Below, in pieces: positions 8,852 through 21,790 of a stretch of 64,000 bases of DNA. The translations under genes and the position numbers were made by a program. Source of the DNA: Massilia arenae (GTDB lineage: Bacteria; Pseudomonadota; Gammaproteobacteria; Burkholderiales; Burkholderiaceae_D); NCBI RefSeq assembly GCF_008014745.1, contig NZ_VPFD01000003.1, positions 1 to 64,000 on the forward strand, given 5' to 3'. The notes below the pieces were generated by a model. That model was given only the letters and a program-made list of their open reading frames with translations. It was not told where the DNA came from and did no database searches. Numbering within the stretch: position 1 is the stretch's first letter; each line of letters begins with the position of its first letter.

Positions 8852-9496
8852 TCAGTTACTGCCGGCGCGCTGGACCGCAAAACGGATCAGTTCCGCCTGC
8901 CCTTCGATGCCGAGTTTGCGCTTGATATTCAAGCGGTGGGTCTCGACCGTGCGCACCGATAGATCGAGGTCGCGCGCGATCTGCTTGTTCGACTGGCCGG
9001 CCGCGATATGCTTGAGCACTTCGTGCTCGCGCGCCGTCAGCTGGTCGCTCGGGGTGGCCGGATTGGCAAGCTGGCGCGCCAGCGCGGCGCTGTAGTAGAT
9101 GCCGCCGCCCATCACGGTCTCGATGGCCAGCACGATGTCCTTGCCCGGCGCGTCCTTGAGCACATAGCCGCGCGCGCCGGCCGCCATGGCCTGGCTGACG
9201 TATTCGGGCTTGTCGTGCATCGACAACATCAGCACCGCGATGCCGGGATAGCGCGCGGTGAGCTGGTGCGTGGCCTCGATGCCGCTCCCGCCGCGCATGT
9301 TCACGTCCATCAGCACCAGGTCGGGATGGAATTCACCGGCCCGCGCCAGGGCTTCCTCGCCCGAGCCGGCTTCGGCCACCACGGTCAGGTGCGGCGCCGA
9401 CTCGAGCCGCGCACGCAGGCCGTCGCGCACCAGCGGGTGGTCGTCGACCAACAGGATTTTTACCTCATTTGCTTTATCGCTTGCTTCACCACTCAC
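8852..9496 (-). CDS. NarL/FixJ-family response regulator, partner of the Cache kinase
   Basis: This 214-residue protein has a receiver domain (residues 12-128) with the acidic pair VDDHP, the phosphoacceptor Asp in LVLMDVNM, and the switch lysine in YVLKDA. A LuxR-type DNA-binding domain follows (about 148-210; LTAREHEVLKHIAAGQSNKQIA, then a recognition helix in SVRTVETHRLNIKRKL). It is translated from within the end of the upstream kinase gene (11-bp overlap). With cstA divergent from the pair, it probably controls uptake of a small carboxylate such as pyruvate. That function is inferred from context. Confidence 0.93.
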   Translation of the reverse strand: MSGEASDKANEVKILLVDDHPLVRDGLRARLESAPHLTVVAEAGSGEEALARAGEFHPDLVLMDVNMRGGSGIEATHQLTARYPGIAVLMLSMHDKPEYVSQAMAAGARGYVLKDAPGKDIVLAIETVMGGGIYYSAALARQLANPATPSDQLTAREHEVLKHIAAGQSNKQIARDLDLSVRTVETHRLNIKRKLGIEGQAELIRFAVQRAGSN

Positions 9497-10859
9497 TGCC
9501 TTGCTCCTTCAAATCGATGCTGGCCACCACCCGGGTGCCCGTGGACGACGACGCGATCGAGAACCGTCCGCCGATCGCCTCCATGCGCTCCATCATATTC
9601 CTTAGCCCGATGCCGCGCTTGGGATGCACGGCCACGCCGTCCATGTCGAAGCCCACGCCGTCGTCGGCGATGCACAGGCTGACGATGTCGCCCACCCGCT
9701 CGAGCACCATCTCGATATGGCGCGCCTGGGCGTGGCGCTCGACGTTGGTCAGCGCTTCCTGCGCGATGCGGAACAGCACCGTGCCCACGATCTCGGGCAG
9801 CGCGTCCACCGCTCCGGCCGCGCGGAAGCGCACCGGCGCGCCCGCGTGCTCGCCGAATTCGCTCGCCAGGTGATCCAGCGCCGGCGCCAGGCCCATATCG
9901 TCCAGCAGGGTCGGGCGCAGGTCGTGCGAGATGCGGCGCACCTCGCCCAGCAGCGTTTTCACCTGCTCGACGGTGCGCTCCAGCCCCGCGCGGCCCTGCT
10001 CGCGCCGCGCTTCGTCGCCATCGATGCGGATGATGCCGGCCTCCAGCTGCAGCTTGACCGAGACCAGCGCCTGGCTGATCCCGTCGTGCAGGTCGCGCGA
10101 CAGGCGCGCGCGTTCTTCTTCCTGCGATTCCACCACGCGCTGGGCCAGCGCTTTGAGCTTGGCGTCGGCCACCCGGCCCTCGCTGATGTTCAGTGCCAGG
10201 CCGCCGCCGGCCACGCCCACCGCCGCCACCGTGGCCAGTACCGCCATCCACAGCAGCGTCTCTTCGATATTGCGCGACTGCTGGGCATCGACCAGCGCCA
10301 GCGCCGATTCGACGTCGTCGAGGTAGATGCCGGTGCCCATCACCCAGTTCCAGTGCGCGATCGGCACCACGTAACCCAGCTTGGGCGCCGGCCTGTTGCT
10401 CGAGGGCTTGGCCCAGGTGTAACGCAAAAAGCCGCCGCCCCCACCCGCCAGTGCGATCAGGCGCTGGATGGTCGGCGCGCCGGTCGAGTCGCGCCACTCC
10501 CACATATCGGTGCCGACCAGCTCCGGCTGGCGCGGGTGCATCAGGTTCTTGCCGCGGGTGTCGTAGACGAAGAAGTAGCCGTCCTCGCCGTAGCTCAGGC
10601 TCGACAGGATGCGGATCGCTTCCTGCTGGGTGGCCGGGTCGCTGTCGCCGGTGCGGGTGAGGTGCGCGATCGAGCGCGTCGCCAGCTCGACGTAGTGGCG
10701 CAGCTCGGCCTCCTTGCTCGCCAGGTAGGCGCGCTGGATGGTGGCGCGCTGCTCGGCCGCCAGGGTCACGCCCTGCTGACGCACGTAGAGTGCGATCGCG
10801 CACAGCGCCACCACCAGTGGCACGACGGCCAGCACGATCACTTTTTGCCTCAGCCGCAT
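9486..10859 (-). CDS. Membrane histidine kinase with Cache sensor (HisKA_3 type)
   Basis: The 457-residue protein has an N-terminal membrane helix (residues 7-27) and a periplasmic single-Cache domain (about 30-190) with the family stretch DGYFFVYDTRGKNLMHP. A second membrane helix (about 203-225) leads to a HisKA_3 dimerisation domain with the phosphoacceptor His in SRDLHDGISQ. The HATPase domain has EALTNVERHA, DDGVGFD and GIGLRNMMER. Single-Cache kinases of this kind generally bind small organic acids. The kinase and regulator genes form one operon divergent from cstA, so the ligand may be a CstA substrate. Start ATG 10859 gives a normal signal anchor. Confidence 0.92.
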   Translation of the reverse strand: MRLRQKVIVLAVVPLVVALCAIALYVRQQGVTLAAEQRATIQRAYLASKEAELRHYVELATRSIAHLTRTGDSDPATQQEAIRILSSLSYGEDGYFFVYDTRGKNLMHPRQPELVGTDMWEWRDSTGAPTIQRLIALAGGGGGFLRYTWAKPSSNRPAPKLGYVVPIAHWNWVMGTGIYLDDVESALALVDAQQSRNIEETLLWMAVLATVAAVGVAGGGLALNISEGRVADAKLKALAQRVVESQEEERARLSRDLHDGISQALVSVKLQLEAGIIRIDGDEARREQGRAGLERTVEQVKTLLGEVRRISHDLRPTLLDDMGLAPALDHLASEFGEHAGAPVRFRAAGAVDALPEIVGTVLFRIAQEALTNVERHAQARHIEMVLERVGDIVSLCIADDGVGFDMDGVAVHPKRGIGLRNMMERMEAIGGRFSIASSSTGTRVVASIDLKEQGSEW

Positions 10860-10896
10860 ATGCCTTCCGCATGGTTTGATTCGAAGCCATGCATTC

Positions 10897-10937
10897 TACG
10901 TCCGATGGCAGGGGCAGATCTACGTAGCATTACGTAG
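10897..10937. promoter_or_regulatory. TACGT repeats between the kinase operon and cstA
   Basis: TACGTAG occurs at 10921-10927 and again at 10931-10937, exactly 10 bp apart, with TACGTCC at 10897-10903. NarL-type regulators bind heptamers of the TACYNMT type, often in helical phase. The sites lie in the 201-bp divergent region and are candidates for the adjacent regulator controlling cstA and its own operon. The repeats are seen; the binding is inferred. Confidence 0.45.
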
Positions 10938-11060
10938 GGCCTGCGTAATCATGCGCTTGCGGTACTGACAATAGTGCAAGATACTCAACGGCATGCTGTA
11001 AATAATGGCGTCGGCACGTACTGGCGCAAAAAGCATCAATCCACTTCGGAGGAGTCACCC

Positions 11061-13127
11061 ATGAAACGTCTCTCGAGCATGCTCGGATGGATCGCCTTGT
11101 CCATCCTGGGCGCGTTCTCGCTCGGCTACATCGCGCTCAAGCGCGGTGAAACCATCAACGCCATCTGGATCGTCGCCGCCGCCGGCTGCGTCTACCTGAT
11201 CGCCTACCGCTTCTACTCGCTGTTCATCGCCACCAAGGTGATGGGGCTCGACCCCACGCGCCAGACCCCGGCCTACAAGTTCAACGATGGCCTCGACTAC
11301 GTCCCGACGAATAAGAACGTCCTGTTCGGCCATCACTTCGCCGCGATCGCCGGCGCCGGCCCGCTGGTCGGCCCCGTGCTGGCGGCGCAGATGGGCTACC
11401 TGCCCGGCATGATGTGGATCCTGGCCGGCGTCGTGTTCGCCGGCGCGGTGCAGGATTTCATGGTGCTGTTCATGTCGACCCGCCGCGACGGCCGCTCGCT
11501 CGGTGACCTGATCAAATCCGAGATGGGCGAGATCCCCGGCCTGATCGCGCTGCTCGGCACCTTCATGATCATGGTGATCATTCTCGCCGTGCTGGCGCTG
11601 ATCGTCGTGAAGGCGCTCACCGGTTCGCCGTGGGGCACCTTCACCGTGATGGCGACCGTCCCGATTGCGCTGTTCATGGGGATTTATTCGCGCTACGTGC
11701 GGGTCGGCCGCATCGGCGAGATCTCGCTGATCGGCTTCGTCCTGCTCATGCTCGCCATCATCGGCGGCCAGTGGGTGCACGATTCGCCGACCTGGGGCCC
11801 GATGTTCACCTTCACCGGCACCGAACTGACCTGGATGCTGATCGGCTACGGCTTCGTGGCGGCGGTGATTCCCGTGTGGCTGCTGCTGGCGCCGCGCGAC
11901 TATCTCTCCACCTTCCTCAAGATCGGCACCATCCTGGGCCTGGCGATCGGCATCATCGTGGTCGCACCAGACCTCAAGATGCCGGCCATGACCAAGTTCA
12001 TCGACGGCAGCGGCCCTGTATGGTCCGGCAATATCTTCCCCTTCCTGTTCATCACGATCGCCTGCGGCGCCGTGTCGGGCTTCCACGCGCTGATCTCGTC
12101 CGGCACCACGCCCAAGATGCTCGAGAATGAAACCCAGGCGCGTTTCATCGGCTACGGCGGCATGCTGATGGAAAGCTTCGTCGCCATCATGGCGCTGATC
12201 GCCGCCTCGACCATCGACCCGGGCATCTACTTCGCCATGAACAGCCCGGCCGCGCTGCTGGGCACCACCGCGCAGTCGGCGGCGCAGGCAGTCTCGCAGA
12301 TGGGCTTCGTGATCACGCCGGAAGCGCTGGAGCAGATGGCGCGCAACGTCGGCGAGCACACCATCATCTCGCGCGCCGGCGGCGCACCGACGCTGGCGGT
12401 CGGCATGGCCGAGATCCTGTCGAACCTGGTGGGCGGCCCGGCCATGATGGCCTTCTGGTACCACTTCGCGATCCTGTTCGAGGCTTTGTTCATCCTGACC
12501 GCGGTCGATGCCGGCACCCGCGCCGGCCGCTTCATGCTGCAGGATCTGCTGGGCGCCTTCAACCCAGCGCTCAAGCGCACCGACTCGCTGCCGGCCAACC
12601 TGCTGGCCACCGGCCTGTGCGTCGCGGCCTGGGGTTATTTCCTGTACCAGGGCGTGGTCGATCCGCTGGGCGGCATCAATACCCTGTGGCCGCTGTTCGG
12701 TATCGCCAACCAGATGCTGGCCGGGATCGCGCTGATGCTGGGCACCTGCGTGCTGTTCAAGATGAAACGCGCCAAGTACGCCTGGGTCACCATCATGCCG
12801 ACCCTGTGGCTGCTGGCCTGCACCCTGACCGCCGGCTGGCAGAAGATCTTCCACGACGATCCGCGCATCGGCTTCGTGGCGCACGCCAACAAGTACCAGG
12901 CGGCGCACGACGCGGGCGAGATCCTGGCCCCGGCCAAGTCGATCCTCGACATGGAGCGCATCATCTTCAACGACTACGTCAACGCCAGCCTGGCCGGCTT
13001 CTTCATGTTCGTCGTGCTGGCGGTGCTCTACTACGGCATCCGCACGGTGATGGATGCGCGCCGCGCGAATGGGCCGACCGCGAAGGAGTCGCCGTACGTC
13101 GCCATGCCTGCCCCACAGGTGCAGTGA
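11061..13127 (+). CDS. cstA: CstA carbon-starvation / pyruvate transporter
   Basis: The 688-residue protein is a many-spanning inner membrane protein of the CstA family, close in length to E. coli CstA (about 700). The N-terminal CstA domain contains [27 protein letters not shown]-type sequence and [11 protein letters not shown]. The C-terminal five-helix part contains [16 protein letters not shown]. Family members import pyruvate or peptides under carbon limitation. GGAGGAG at 11049-11054 fixes the ATG at 11061; an in-frame start at 10974 lacks a ribosome binding site. The gene overlaps the small ybdD-like gene by one base (TGATG). Control by the divergent kinase-regulator pair is likely. 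Confidence 0.95.
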   Translation: MKRLSSMLGWIALSILGAFSLGYIALKRGETINAIWIVAAAGCVYLIAYRFYSLFIATKVMGLDPTRQTPAYKFNDGLDYVPTNKNVLFGHHFAAIAGAGPLVGPVLAAQMGYLPGMMWILAGVVFAGAVQDFMVLFMSTRRDGRSLGDLIKSEMGEIPGLIALLGTFMIMVIILAVLALIVVKALTGSPWGTFTVMATVPIALFMGIYSRYVRVGRIGEISLIGFVLLMLAIIGGQWVHDSPTWGPMFTFTGTELTWMLIGYGFVAAVIPVWLLLAPRDYLSTFLKIGTILGLAIGIIVVAPDLKMPAMTKFIDGSGPVWSGNIFPFLFITIACGAVSGFHALISSGTTPKMLENETQARFIGYGGMLMESFVAIMALIAASTIDPGIYFAMNSPAALLGTTAQSAAQAVSQMGFVITPEALEQMARNVGEHTIISRAGGAPTLAVGMAEILSNLVGGPAMMAFWYHFAILFEALFILTAVDAGTRAGRFMLQDLLGAFNPALKRTDSLPANLLATGLCVAAWGYFLYQGVVDPLGGINTLWPLFGIANQMLAGIALMLGTCVLFKMKRAKYAWVTIMPTLWLLACTLTAGWQKIFHDDPRIGFVAHANKYQAAHDAGEILAPAKSILDMERIIFNDYVNASLAGFFMFVVLAVLYYGIRTVMDARRANGPTAKESPYVAMPAPQVQ

Positions 13128-13321
13128 TGTTCGGCACCCTGAAACAGGCCGGCAACTACCTCGGGCAGAGCCTGCGGCTGATGGTCGGCCTGCCCGAGTA
13201 CGACACCTACCTGGCGCATATGGAACGTACCCATCCGGATAAACCGGCGATGACGTACGAGGAATTCTTCCGCGAGCGCCAGGAGGCGCGGTATGGGGGA
13301 AGCCGGGCGTCGTGCTGCTGA
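13127..13321 (+). CDS. YbdD/YjiX-family small protein, CstA partner
   Basis: This 64-residue protein begins [21 protein letters not shown] and contains [33 protein letters not shown], the signature of the YbdD/DUF466 family. Family members are almost always encoded just after CstA or BtsT, and YbdD is thought to be needed for their transport function. The ATG overlaps the cstA stop by one base, so the two are co-translated. A terminator follows 24 bp later. Confidence 0.93.
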   Translation: MFGTLKQAGNYLGQSLRLMVGLPEYDTYLAHMERTHPDKPAMTYEEFFRERQEARYGGSRASCC

Positions 13322-13344
13322 CAGGCGGCATAGACTGATCCGAC

Positions 13345-13371
13345 AAGGGGCGCCGCGTGCGCCCTTTTTTT
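13345..13371 (+). terminator. Rho-independent terminator of cstA-ybdD
   Basis: GGGCGC (13348-13353) pairs with GCGCCC (13359-13364) across a 5-base loop and is followed by seven T (13365-13371). It lies directly after the ybdD-like stop codon. Confidence 0.85.
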
Positions 13372-13542
13372 GCGCCCGTCGATGCTTATTGCGACATGGA
13401 ATTGTTCCCTTTGCCACATTTGCGGATTCGCAAAGCTGTCACCTCCCCTAGTGCGTATATTTTTTTCCTGCGGGTTCTTGCCCGCTAGGAGGATCTGCAC
13501 CGTTGCCGGATCCGCTGCGCTGTGCCGTTTGCGGGAACCACG

Positions 13543-16422
<2,880 letters not shown>

Positions 16423-16423
16423 C

Positions 16424-18574
16424 ATGCCAGCCTTTGCCTCCAACCAGCGCGGGACGGTGCTCGTCGCCGACGACGATCCCGTCATGCGCCTCCTGATGCT
16501 CGAAATGCTGGCCCAGGTCGGGATGGAAGGCATCGAGGCCGGCGACGGCCTGGAAGCGGTCGATCTGGCGCGCGCGCGCATGCCCGACCTGATCCTGATG
16601 GACGTCGACATGCCGCGCATGGACGGCTTCACGGCCTGCCGCACGATCCGCGCGGCCGAGAAGGACGGCGCCTGCGTCCCGATCGTCATGGTCACCGGCA
16701 GCGACGACGTCGAGGCCGTGACCCAGGCCTACGAGGTCGGCGCCACTGACTTCGTCTCCAAGCCGATCAACTGGCCGATCCTCGGCCACCGCGTGCTGTA
16801 CGTGCTGCGCGCCAGCGACGCCATCGCCCGCCTGCGCATCGCCGACGCCCAGAACCGTGCCGTGCTCGAAGCCATCCCAGACACCTTCTTTCGCCTGAAC
16901 AGTGACGGCTTCTATCTCGACTACGAGCCCGGCCAGGAGCGCCCCGGCCAGTCGTGTCCGGGACGCGCGGCGGGCGCGCCCCCGACCAGCGCGCGCTTCA
17001 TCGGCAAGCACCTGTCCGACACGCTGCCGCCCGAGATCGCGGCGCGCATGCTGGAGAAGGTGAAGACCGTGCTCGCCAGCCAGCAGGTGCGCTCGGTCGA
17101 GTACGAGCTGATCGAATGCGGCGACGTGCTGCACTTCGAGGCGCGGCTGGTGGCCACCAGTCCGTCCGAAGTGCTGGGACTGGTGCGCGACATCAGCGAA
17201 CGCAAGCGCGCCGAGGAACAGATCCGGCGCCTGGCCTATTGCGACGGCCTGACCGGCATCCCCAACCGGCAAGCCTTTCTCGAGACGCTGGAGCGCGAGC
17301 TGCAGCGCGCCAAGATGGGCAACAAGAAGTTCGCGGTGCTGTTCATGGACCTCGACGCCTTCAAGCGCATCAACGACACGCTGGGCCACAACGCCGGCGA
17401 CCAGCTGCTCAAGATGGTGTCGGAGCGGCTGCGCGAGACCACCCGTCCCAGCGACCTGGTCTCGCGCGGCGAGGGCGCAGAGCGCGATGCCGCCAGCCTG
17501 GCGCGCCTGGGCGGCGACGAGTTCACCATCCTGATTCCCGACCTGGAACGGGTCGAGCATGCGCTGAACGTCGCCACCCGCGTCAAGGAAGCGATGCGGC
17601 GGCCCTTCCTGATCGAGGGCAACGAGATCTTCGTCACGGCCAGCATCGGCATCTCGCTGTTCCCCGAGGATGGCGACGATTGCGGCTCGCTGCTGAAATT
17701 CGCCGACACCGCGATGTATCATGCCAAGAACTGCGGCAAGAACAACGCCAAGCTGTACAGCTCTTCGCTGACGATGCAGATCATGAGCCACGTGAAGCTC
17801 GAGGTGGGCCTGCGCCGCGCGCTGCAGAACGACGAGCTGTACCTGGTTTATCAACCGCAGCGGGCCGTAGCAACGTCCGAGATCGTGGGCGTCGAGGCGC
17901 TGGTGCGCTGGCGCCATCCCGAGCGCGGGCTGGTGCCGCCGACCGAGTTCATCCCGCTGGCCGAGGAAACCGGCCTGATCGTCCCGATCGGCGAATGGGT
18001 GCTGCGCACCGCCTGCCGCCAGGCCCGCGCCTGGCAACGCCTGACGCGGCGCCTGCTGCGCATCGCGGTCAACCTGTCGGCCAAGCAGTTCAAGGACGAG
18101 AACCTGTCGCAGATCGTGCTGTCGGCCCTGACCGAGACCGGGCTCGAACCGCGCCTGCTGGAACTGGAGCTGACCGAAGGCACCCTGATGGACGATGCGC
18201 GCGCCACGCTGGTCACGCTCGAGCAGCTGCGCGGCATCGGCGTGCACTTGTCGATCGACGACTTCGGCACGGGGTACTCATCGATGAATTACCTGAAGCG
18301 CTTCGACGTGCGAGCCCTCAAGATCGACCGCAGCTTCATCGCCGGCCTGCCCCAGGATTCGGAAAACGCGGCCATCACGCGCGCCATCATCGCCATGGCC
18401 CACGGCCTCAAGATGGTGGTAGTGGCCGAGGGCGTCGAGACAGGCGAGCAGCTGCTGCTGCTCGAGGAGCTGGGCTGCGACATGGTGCAAGGCTACTACC
18501 TCGGCCATCCCTCGAGCGCCGAGAAGATCACCGAGATGCTGCAGCATGCGCAGCAGGCATTGCCGGCCAAGTAG
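16424..18574 (+). CDS. Response regulator with GGDEF and EAL output domains
   Basis: The 716-residue protein starts with a canonical receiver ([26 protein letters not shown]; about residues 10-130). A PAS-like region (about 140-265) follows, then GGDEF (about 270-445) and EAL (about 460-705). The cyclase motif is intact (ARLGGDEF), but a 13-residue insert rich in E, R and A separates it from the usual RxxD inhibitory site (RPSD). The EAL motifs are complete ([28 protein letters not shown]). The ATG at 16424 follows AAGGAA and lies one base after the hybrid kinase stop. The domain order suggests that phosphorylation by the upstream kinase sets c-di-GMP level. Confidence 0.93.
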   Translation: MPAFASNQRGTVLVADDDPVMRLLMLEMLAQVGMEGIEAGDGLEAVDLARARMPDLILMDVDMPRMDGFTACRTIRAAEKDGACVPIVMVTGSDDVEAVTQAYEVGATDFVSKPINWPILGHRVLYVLRASDAIARLRIADAQNRAVLEAIPDTFFRLNSDGFYLDYEPGQERPGQSCPGRAAGAPPTSARFIGKHLSDTLPPEIAARMLEKVKTVLASQQVRSVEYELIECGDVLHFEARLVATSPSEVLGLVRDISERKRAEEQIRRLAYCDGLTGIPNRQAFLETLERELQRAKMGNKKFAVLFMDLDAFKRINDTLGHNAGDQLLKMVSERLRETTRPSDLVSRGEGAERDAASLARLGGDEFTILIPDLERVEHALNVATRVKEAMRRPFLIEGNEIFVTASIGISLFPEDGDDCGSLLKFADTAMYHAKNCGKNNAKLYSSSLTMQIMSHVKLEVGLRRALQNDELYLVYQPQRAVATSEIVGVEALVRWRHPERGLVPPTEFIPLAEETGLIVPIGEWVLRTACRQARAWQRLTRRLLRIAVNLSAKQFKDENLSQIVLSALTETGLEPRLLELELTEGTLMDDARATLVTLEQLRGIGVHLSIDDFGTGYSSMNYLKRFDVRALKIDRSFIAGLPQDSENAAITRAIIAMAHGLKMVVVAEGVETGEQLLLLEELGCDMVQGYYLGHPSSAEKITEMLQHAQQALPAK

Positions 18575-18613
18575 TGGTGGCCAGAATCCATACCGCCAGC
18601 CCGCACCGCCAGC

Positions 18614-18720
18614 ACGTCGTTCCCGCGCAGGCGGGAACCTAAGCTTGCTCGCCTCCAGGCTGCGTTTGATGTAAGTGGCAACGGTACGGACTTAGGTTCC
18701 CGCCTTCGCGGGAACGACGT
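18614..18720. repeat. Pair of dRS3-like repeats forming a long hairpin
   Basis: Two 30-bp arms (18614-18643 and 18691-18720) are inverted copies with a single mismatch, separated by 47 bp. Each arm contains the small palindrome TTCCCGC...GCGGGAA. They lie between two convergent genes, so the hairpin could end transcription from both sides. A similar pair occurs at 29600-29710. Confidence 0.8.
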
Positions 18721-18756
18721 GTTGGGGCTGACAAAAGAGATACGCCGGCCGTGCGT

Positions 18757-21192
18757 TCACGGCACGAAGCGCAACGTATGCTTCACCGCCCCCGGCAACA
18801 ACGGCGCCGGCTTGCCCTCGACCCAGGCCGCGTGGTCCAGCATGAAGAACGGCGACAGCGGATGCCCGCTCTGCCCGCCCGGCATATTGTATAGACCCTC
18901 CTCTTCACGCCCCGGCGACACGGTCAGCCGCTCCGACTGGCCGAACTTCGGGCCGGCCACGCGCGGCATGTGGGCGTCGCCCGCCAGCGGCTGGCCTGGC
19001 GCGGCGAGCCAGGGGCGCAGCGCGGGCACGGCCATGCTGATCGGATGCGCGATGTCGGCGGTGTTGCGCCGGCCCCAGGTGGCCTCGGCCAGCGGCGTGC
19101 CGGCGTCGACCAGGGCCGCGATGGCGCGGTCCACCGCCGCCAGCTCCAGGTCGCGCCACGAGGCGTGGCCTGCCGGCAGCCAGCCCGGCGGCCGTTCATC
19201 CAGCAGGCGCGCCGCCACCGCCGGCCAGCGCATGCTGGCCGCGGCCGCGCTGGCCTTCGGATCGATCTCCTTCAGCGCCGCATTGACACCGCCGTACAGC
19301 AGGTCGTGCACGGCCCACATGAAGTCGCGCCCCAGGCGATAGCCGATCGACTCCACGCTGGCGCGCCCGCTCCAGCTGGTCTCGAGCAGGCGCCGGAACT
19401 CGGCGCGCTGCGGGTGGCCGGCGAGCGCCTGCGCATCGAGCGCGGCCAGGGCGCGCTGGCGCCACTGGCCGACCAGGATCGCGCGGTCGTCCAGGGCGCC
19501 GTCGAAGGCGCGGCGCACGTCGACCTTGTCGCCCATGGCCTGCAAGCCTTCATGCAACTGGCGGTTGCGCTGCCCCAGGTCGTAGCCGCCATCGCCCAGC
19601 AGCGCGTATCCGGCGCCCGATAGCTGGCGGCTGTTGGCGGTCGTGATCTGGCCATCGGCGGGATTCAGGATGCGCGGGTAATCGGCGTAGGGCAGCGCCT
19701 CGCTCCAGGTTTGCGCCGCGCTGCCGGCGGAAAGCGGAAAGCCGGCTGCAAGGCCGGCCGCCTGAGCCTCTGCGGCGCGACGCGGCAGCAGGCCGGCGAT
19801 GGTCCAGCCGATGTTCCCCTGCACGTCGCCGGCGACGAAGTTCTGGGCCGGGATGCCGTTGCTCGCGGCTGCGGCCAGCGCTTGCTCGACGTTGGCCACC
19901 GTCTCGAGCTTCAGGTGATTCATATTGAGCGCGGCCGGATCGTGGGCGATCCAGTGCAGCGCATAGCTGCGCCCTGCCACCTCGCGGATCGGGCCGAGCG
20001 AGGTCTCGCGCACGACCATGCGCTCGGCCGCGGCGCCTTTCACGGCGATCGCCTCGACGTGCTCGCGCGGCGTCTCCCAGCCGCCCGGCAGGCCGACCTG
20101 GCCTGGACGGCCCGGGTCGAGCTGCAGTTCGACCAGGTCGAGCGAATCGGCATAGCTGTTGGTGAAGGCCCAGGCCACCTGGCCATTGCTGCCGACGATG
20201 ACGGACGGCGGCGCCCCGGGCAGGCTGACGCCGGCCAGGCGGCGTTGCCCGCCAGGTGCGCCCGGATCGGGAAAGCGCAGCGCGAGGCGGTACCAGATAT
20301 TCGGCAGCCGCAGGCCCAGGTGCATATCGTCGGCCACGATGGCAGCGCCAGTGCTGCTGCGGCCACCGGCCAGCGCATAGTTGTTGCTGCCGACCGAATC
20401 GGTGACGTCCAGGCCGGCCAGCTTGACCGGCGCGCCGGGTGCCTCCGGCGCGGCGCCCCACCAGGCCGGGGCCTGCGGCGGCAACGGGCTTTGCGCCTTC
20501 GCCTCGCCCTGGTCGAGCGTCGCATCGAAAGCGGTCGCCTCGGGCAGCAGGAACGCCAGCTGCGCCTCGTCGCTGTGCGCGCGCAGCCAGCCGCGCGCCA
20601 GTTCGCGCGCCTCCTGGGCGCCTTGCAGGTCGATGTACATGGCCCATACCACCAGCAGCGAATCGGGCGCCGTCCACGGCCGCGGCGCCACGCCGGTCAG
20701 CGCGTATTCGAAGGGCCGCGCGCCGAGCGCGCCCAAGCCCTCGTTGACGCCTTGCGCGTAGCGTTCCAGCAGCGCGCGTTCCGGCGCCGGCAGGCGCGCC
20801 AGCGTGTCCAGCGCGCGGGCGCGGAAGCGGTGCAATCTGTGCGTGCGGTCGGGGGGCAGCGCCGCCGCGCCGAACAGCTCGGCCAGCTCGCCGGCCGCCG
20901 TGCGGCGCAGCAAATCCATCTGGAAGAAGCGCTCCTGGCCATGCACGAAGCCGGTCGCATAGGCGACGTCGAGCCGGCTGGCGCCGCTGATCAGGGGCAC
21001 CCCGCCGGCGTCGCGCTCGACCCTGACTTCGCCCGCCAGGCCGGCCACCCGGCGCTCGCCGTCGAGCTGGGCCAGGCTGGCGCGCAGGAATAGCCAGGTG
21101 GCCAGGGCCGCCAGCAGCACGAGCGCCAGCAGCGCCCCGGCCCCGCGCAGGGTCCAGGTCTTCCATCGGGACTTGCCCAAGGGTTTGTCCAT
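18757..21192 (-). CDS. Penicillin acylase family N-terminal-nucleophile hydrolase
   Basis: The 811-residue precursor has a membrane/signal segment (residues about 17-36) and then the alpha chain, whose GVPLISGASRLDVAYATGFVHGQERFFQMDLLRR region is typical of the family. The beta chain should start at Ser269 in DSVGSNNYALAGG, the autocatalytic nucleophile. Such periplasmic enzymes cleave amide bonds of penicillins, acyl-homoserine lactones or related amides; the substrate here is not evident. ATG 21192 follows AAGGAGA on the minus strand; an upstream frame to 21408 has no such site. The gene stands alone, convergent with the REC-GGDEF-EAL gene. Confidence 0.92.
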   Translation of the reverse strand: MDKPLGKSRWKTWTLRGAGALLALVLLAALATWLFLRASLAQLDGERRVAGLAGEVRVERDAGGVPLISGASRLDVAYATGFVHGQERFFQMDLLRRTAAGELAELFGAAALPPDRTHRLHRFRARALDTLARLPAPERALLERYAQGVNEGLGALGARPFEYALTGVAPRPWTAPDSLLVVWAMYIDLQGAQEARELARGWLRAHSDEAQLAFLLPEATAFDATLDQGEAKAQSPLPPQAPAWWGAAPEAPGAPVKLAGLDVTDSVGSNNYALAGGRSSTGAAIVADDMHLGLRLPNIWYRLALRFPDPGAPGGQRRLAGVSLPGAPPSVIVGSNGQVAWAFTNSYADSLDLVELQLDPGRPGQVGLPGGWETPREHVEAIAVKGAAAERMVVRETSLGPIREVAGRSYALHWIAHDPAALNMNHLKLETVANVEQALAAAASNGIPAQNFVAGDVQGNIGWTIAGLLPRRAAEAQAAGLAAGFPLSAGSAAQTWSEALPYADYPRILNPADGQITTANSRQLSGAGYALLGDGGYDLGQRNRQLHEGLQAMGDKVDVRRAFDGALDDRAILVGQWRQRALAALDAQALAGHPQRAEFRRLLETSWSGRASVESIGYRLGRDFMWAVHDLLYGGVNAALKEIDPKASAAAASMRWPAVAARLLDERPPGWLPAGHASWRDLELAAVDRAIAALVDAGTPLAEATWGRRNTADIAHPISMAVPALRPWLAAPGQPLAGDAHMPRVAGPKFGQSERLTVSPGREEEGLYNMPGGQSGHPLSPFFMLDHAAWVEGKPAPLLPGAVKHTLRFVP

Positions 21193-21472
21193 ACGTCGCG
21201 TCTCCTTGTTTTGGGGGCGTATCTTGCCAGAAAATCCACGCCCGATGCGGTTTGGCGCGAGAAAATACCCCGTCGCACGTCGTATTACGGGCGCATCCGT
21301 TACGCCTGCGGCGCCGTAGCTGCAGATGTCGTTGAAGGCGGACACATCCGTCCCCATATCCGATAATGAGGTAGGTGGAGAAATCTCACTATTCGTTGGC
21401 CATCCCACACGCGGTGCGTGGCGACGATGCTATTCTGGAATCATGCCGCGCGATGCGGCGGGAGGAACTGTC

Positions 21473-21790
21473 ATGCAAAACGTCACCAAGGGCGCAAGAA
21501 TGCCAGCCATCGTGCGCACGTCCGCCGTCATCGGCCTGGCCCTGCTGGCCGCGGCCTGTTCCACGCCGCAAGAAAAATCGGCGCGCGCGCAGGCCGAGAT
21601 GGCGGAACTCATGAATATCTACGGCCCGGCATGCACCCAGCTCGGCTATGGCGCGAACACCGATCCCTGGCGTGAATGCGTGCTGCACCTGGGCACGCGC
21701 GAGGAATTGCAGCGCATGGGCAATGGCGCCGGCGCATATGGCGCCTGGGGCCCACGCTATCGCGGCGGCTACTGGGGCCCTTACTGGTAA
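21473..21790 (+). CDS. Small lipoprotein of unknown function
   Basis: This 105-residue protein has an N-terminal hydrophobic signal ending in a lipobox (LLAAAC, Cys about 29). The mature part contains a charged helix (EKSARAQAEMAELM) and ACTQLGYGANTDPWRECVLHL, resembling small lipoproteins whose two cysteines may pair. The tail is rich in Gly, Tyr and Trp. GGAGGA at 21461-21466 supports the ATG at 21473; an in-frame start at 21326 has no ribosome binding site. The 3' end overlaps the convergent glycosyltransferase gene by 10 bp. The function is not known. Confidence 0.8.
   Translation: MQNVTKGARMPAIVRTSAVIGLALLAAACSTPQEKSARAQAEMAELMNIYGPACTQLGYGANTDPWRECVLHLGTREELQRMGNGAGAYGAWGPRYRGGYWGPYW

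Noticed and set aside
11055-13346. A 763-codon open frame antisense to cstA
   Set aside because: It is fully covered by cstA, and its product is His-, Asp- and Gly-rich with no family features.
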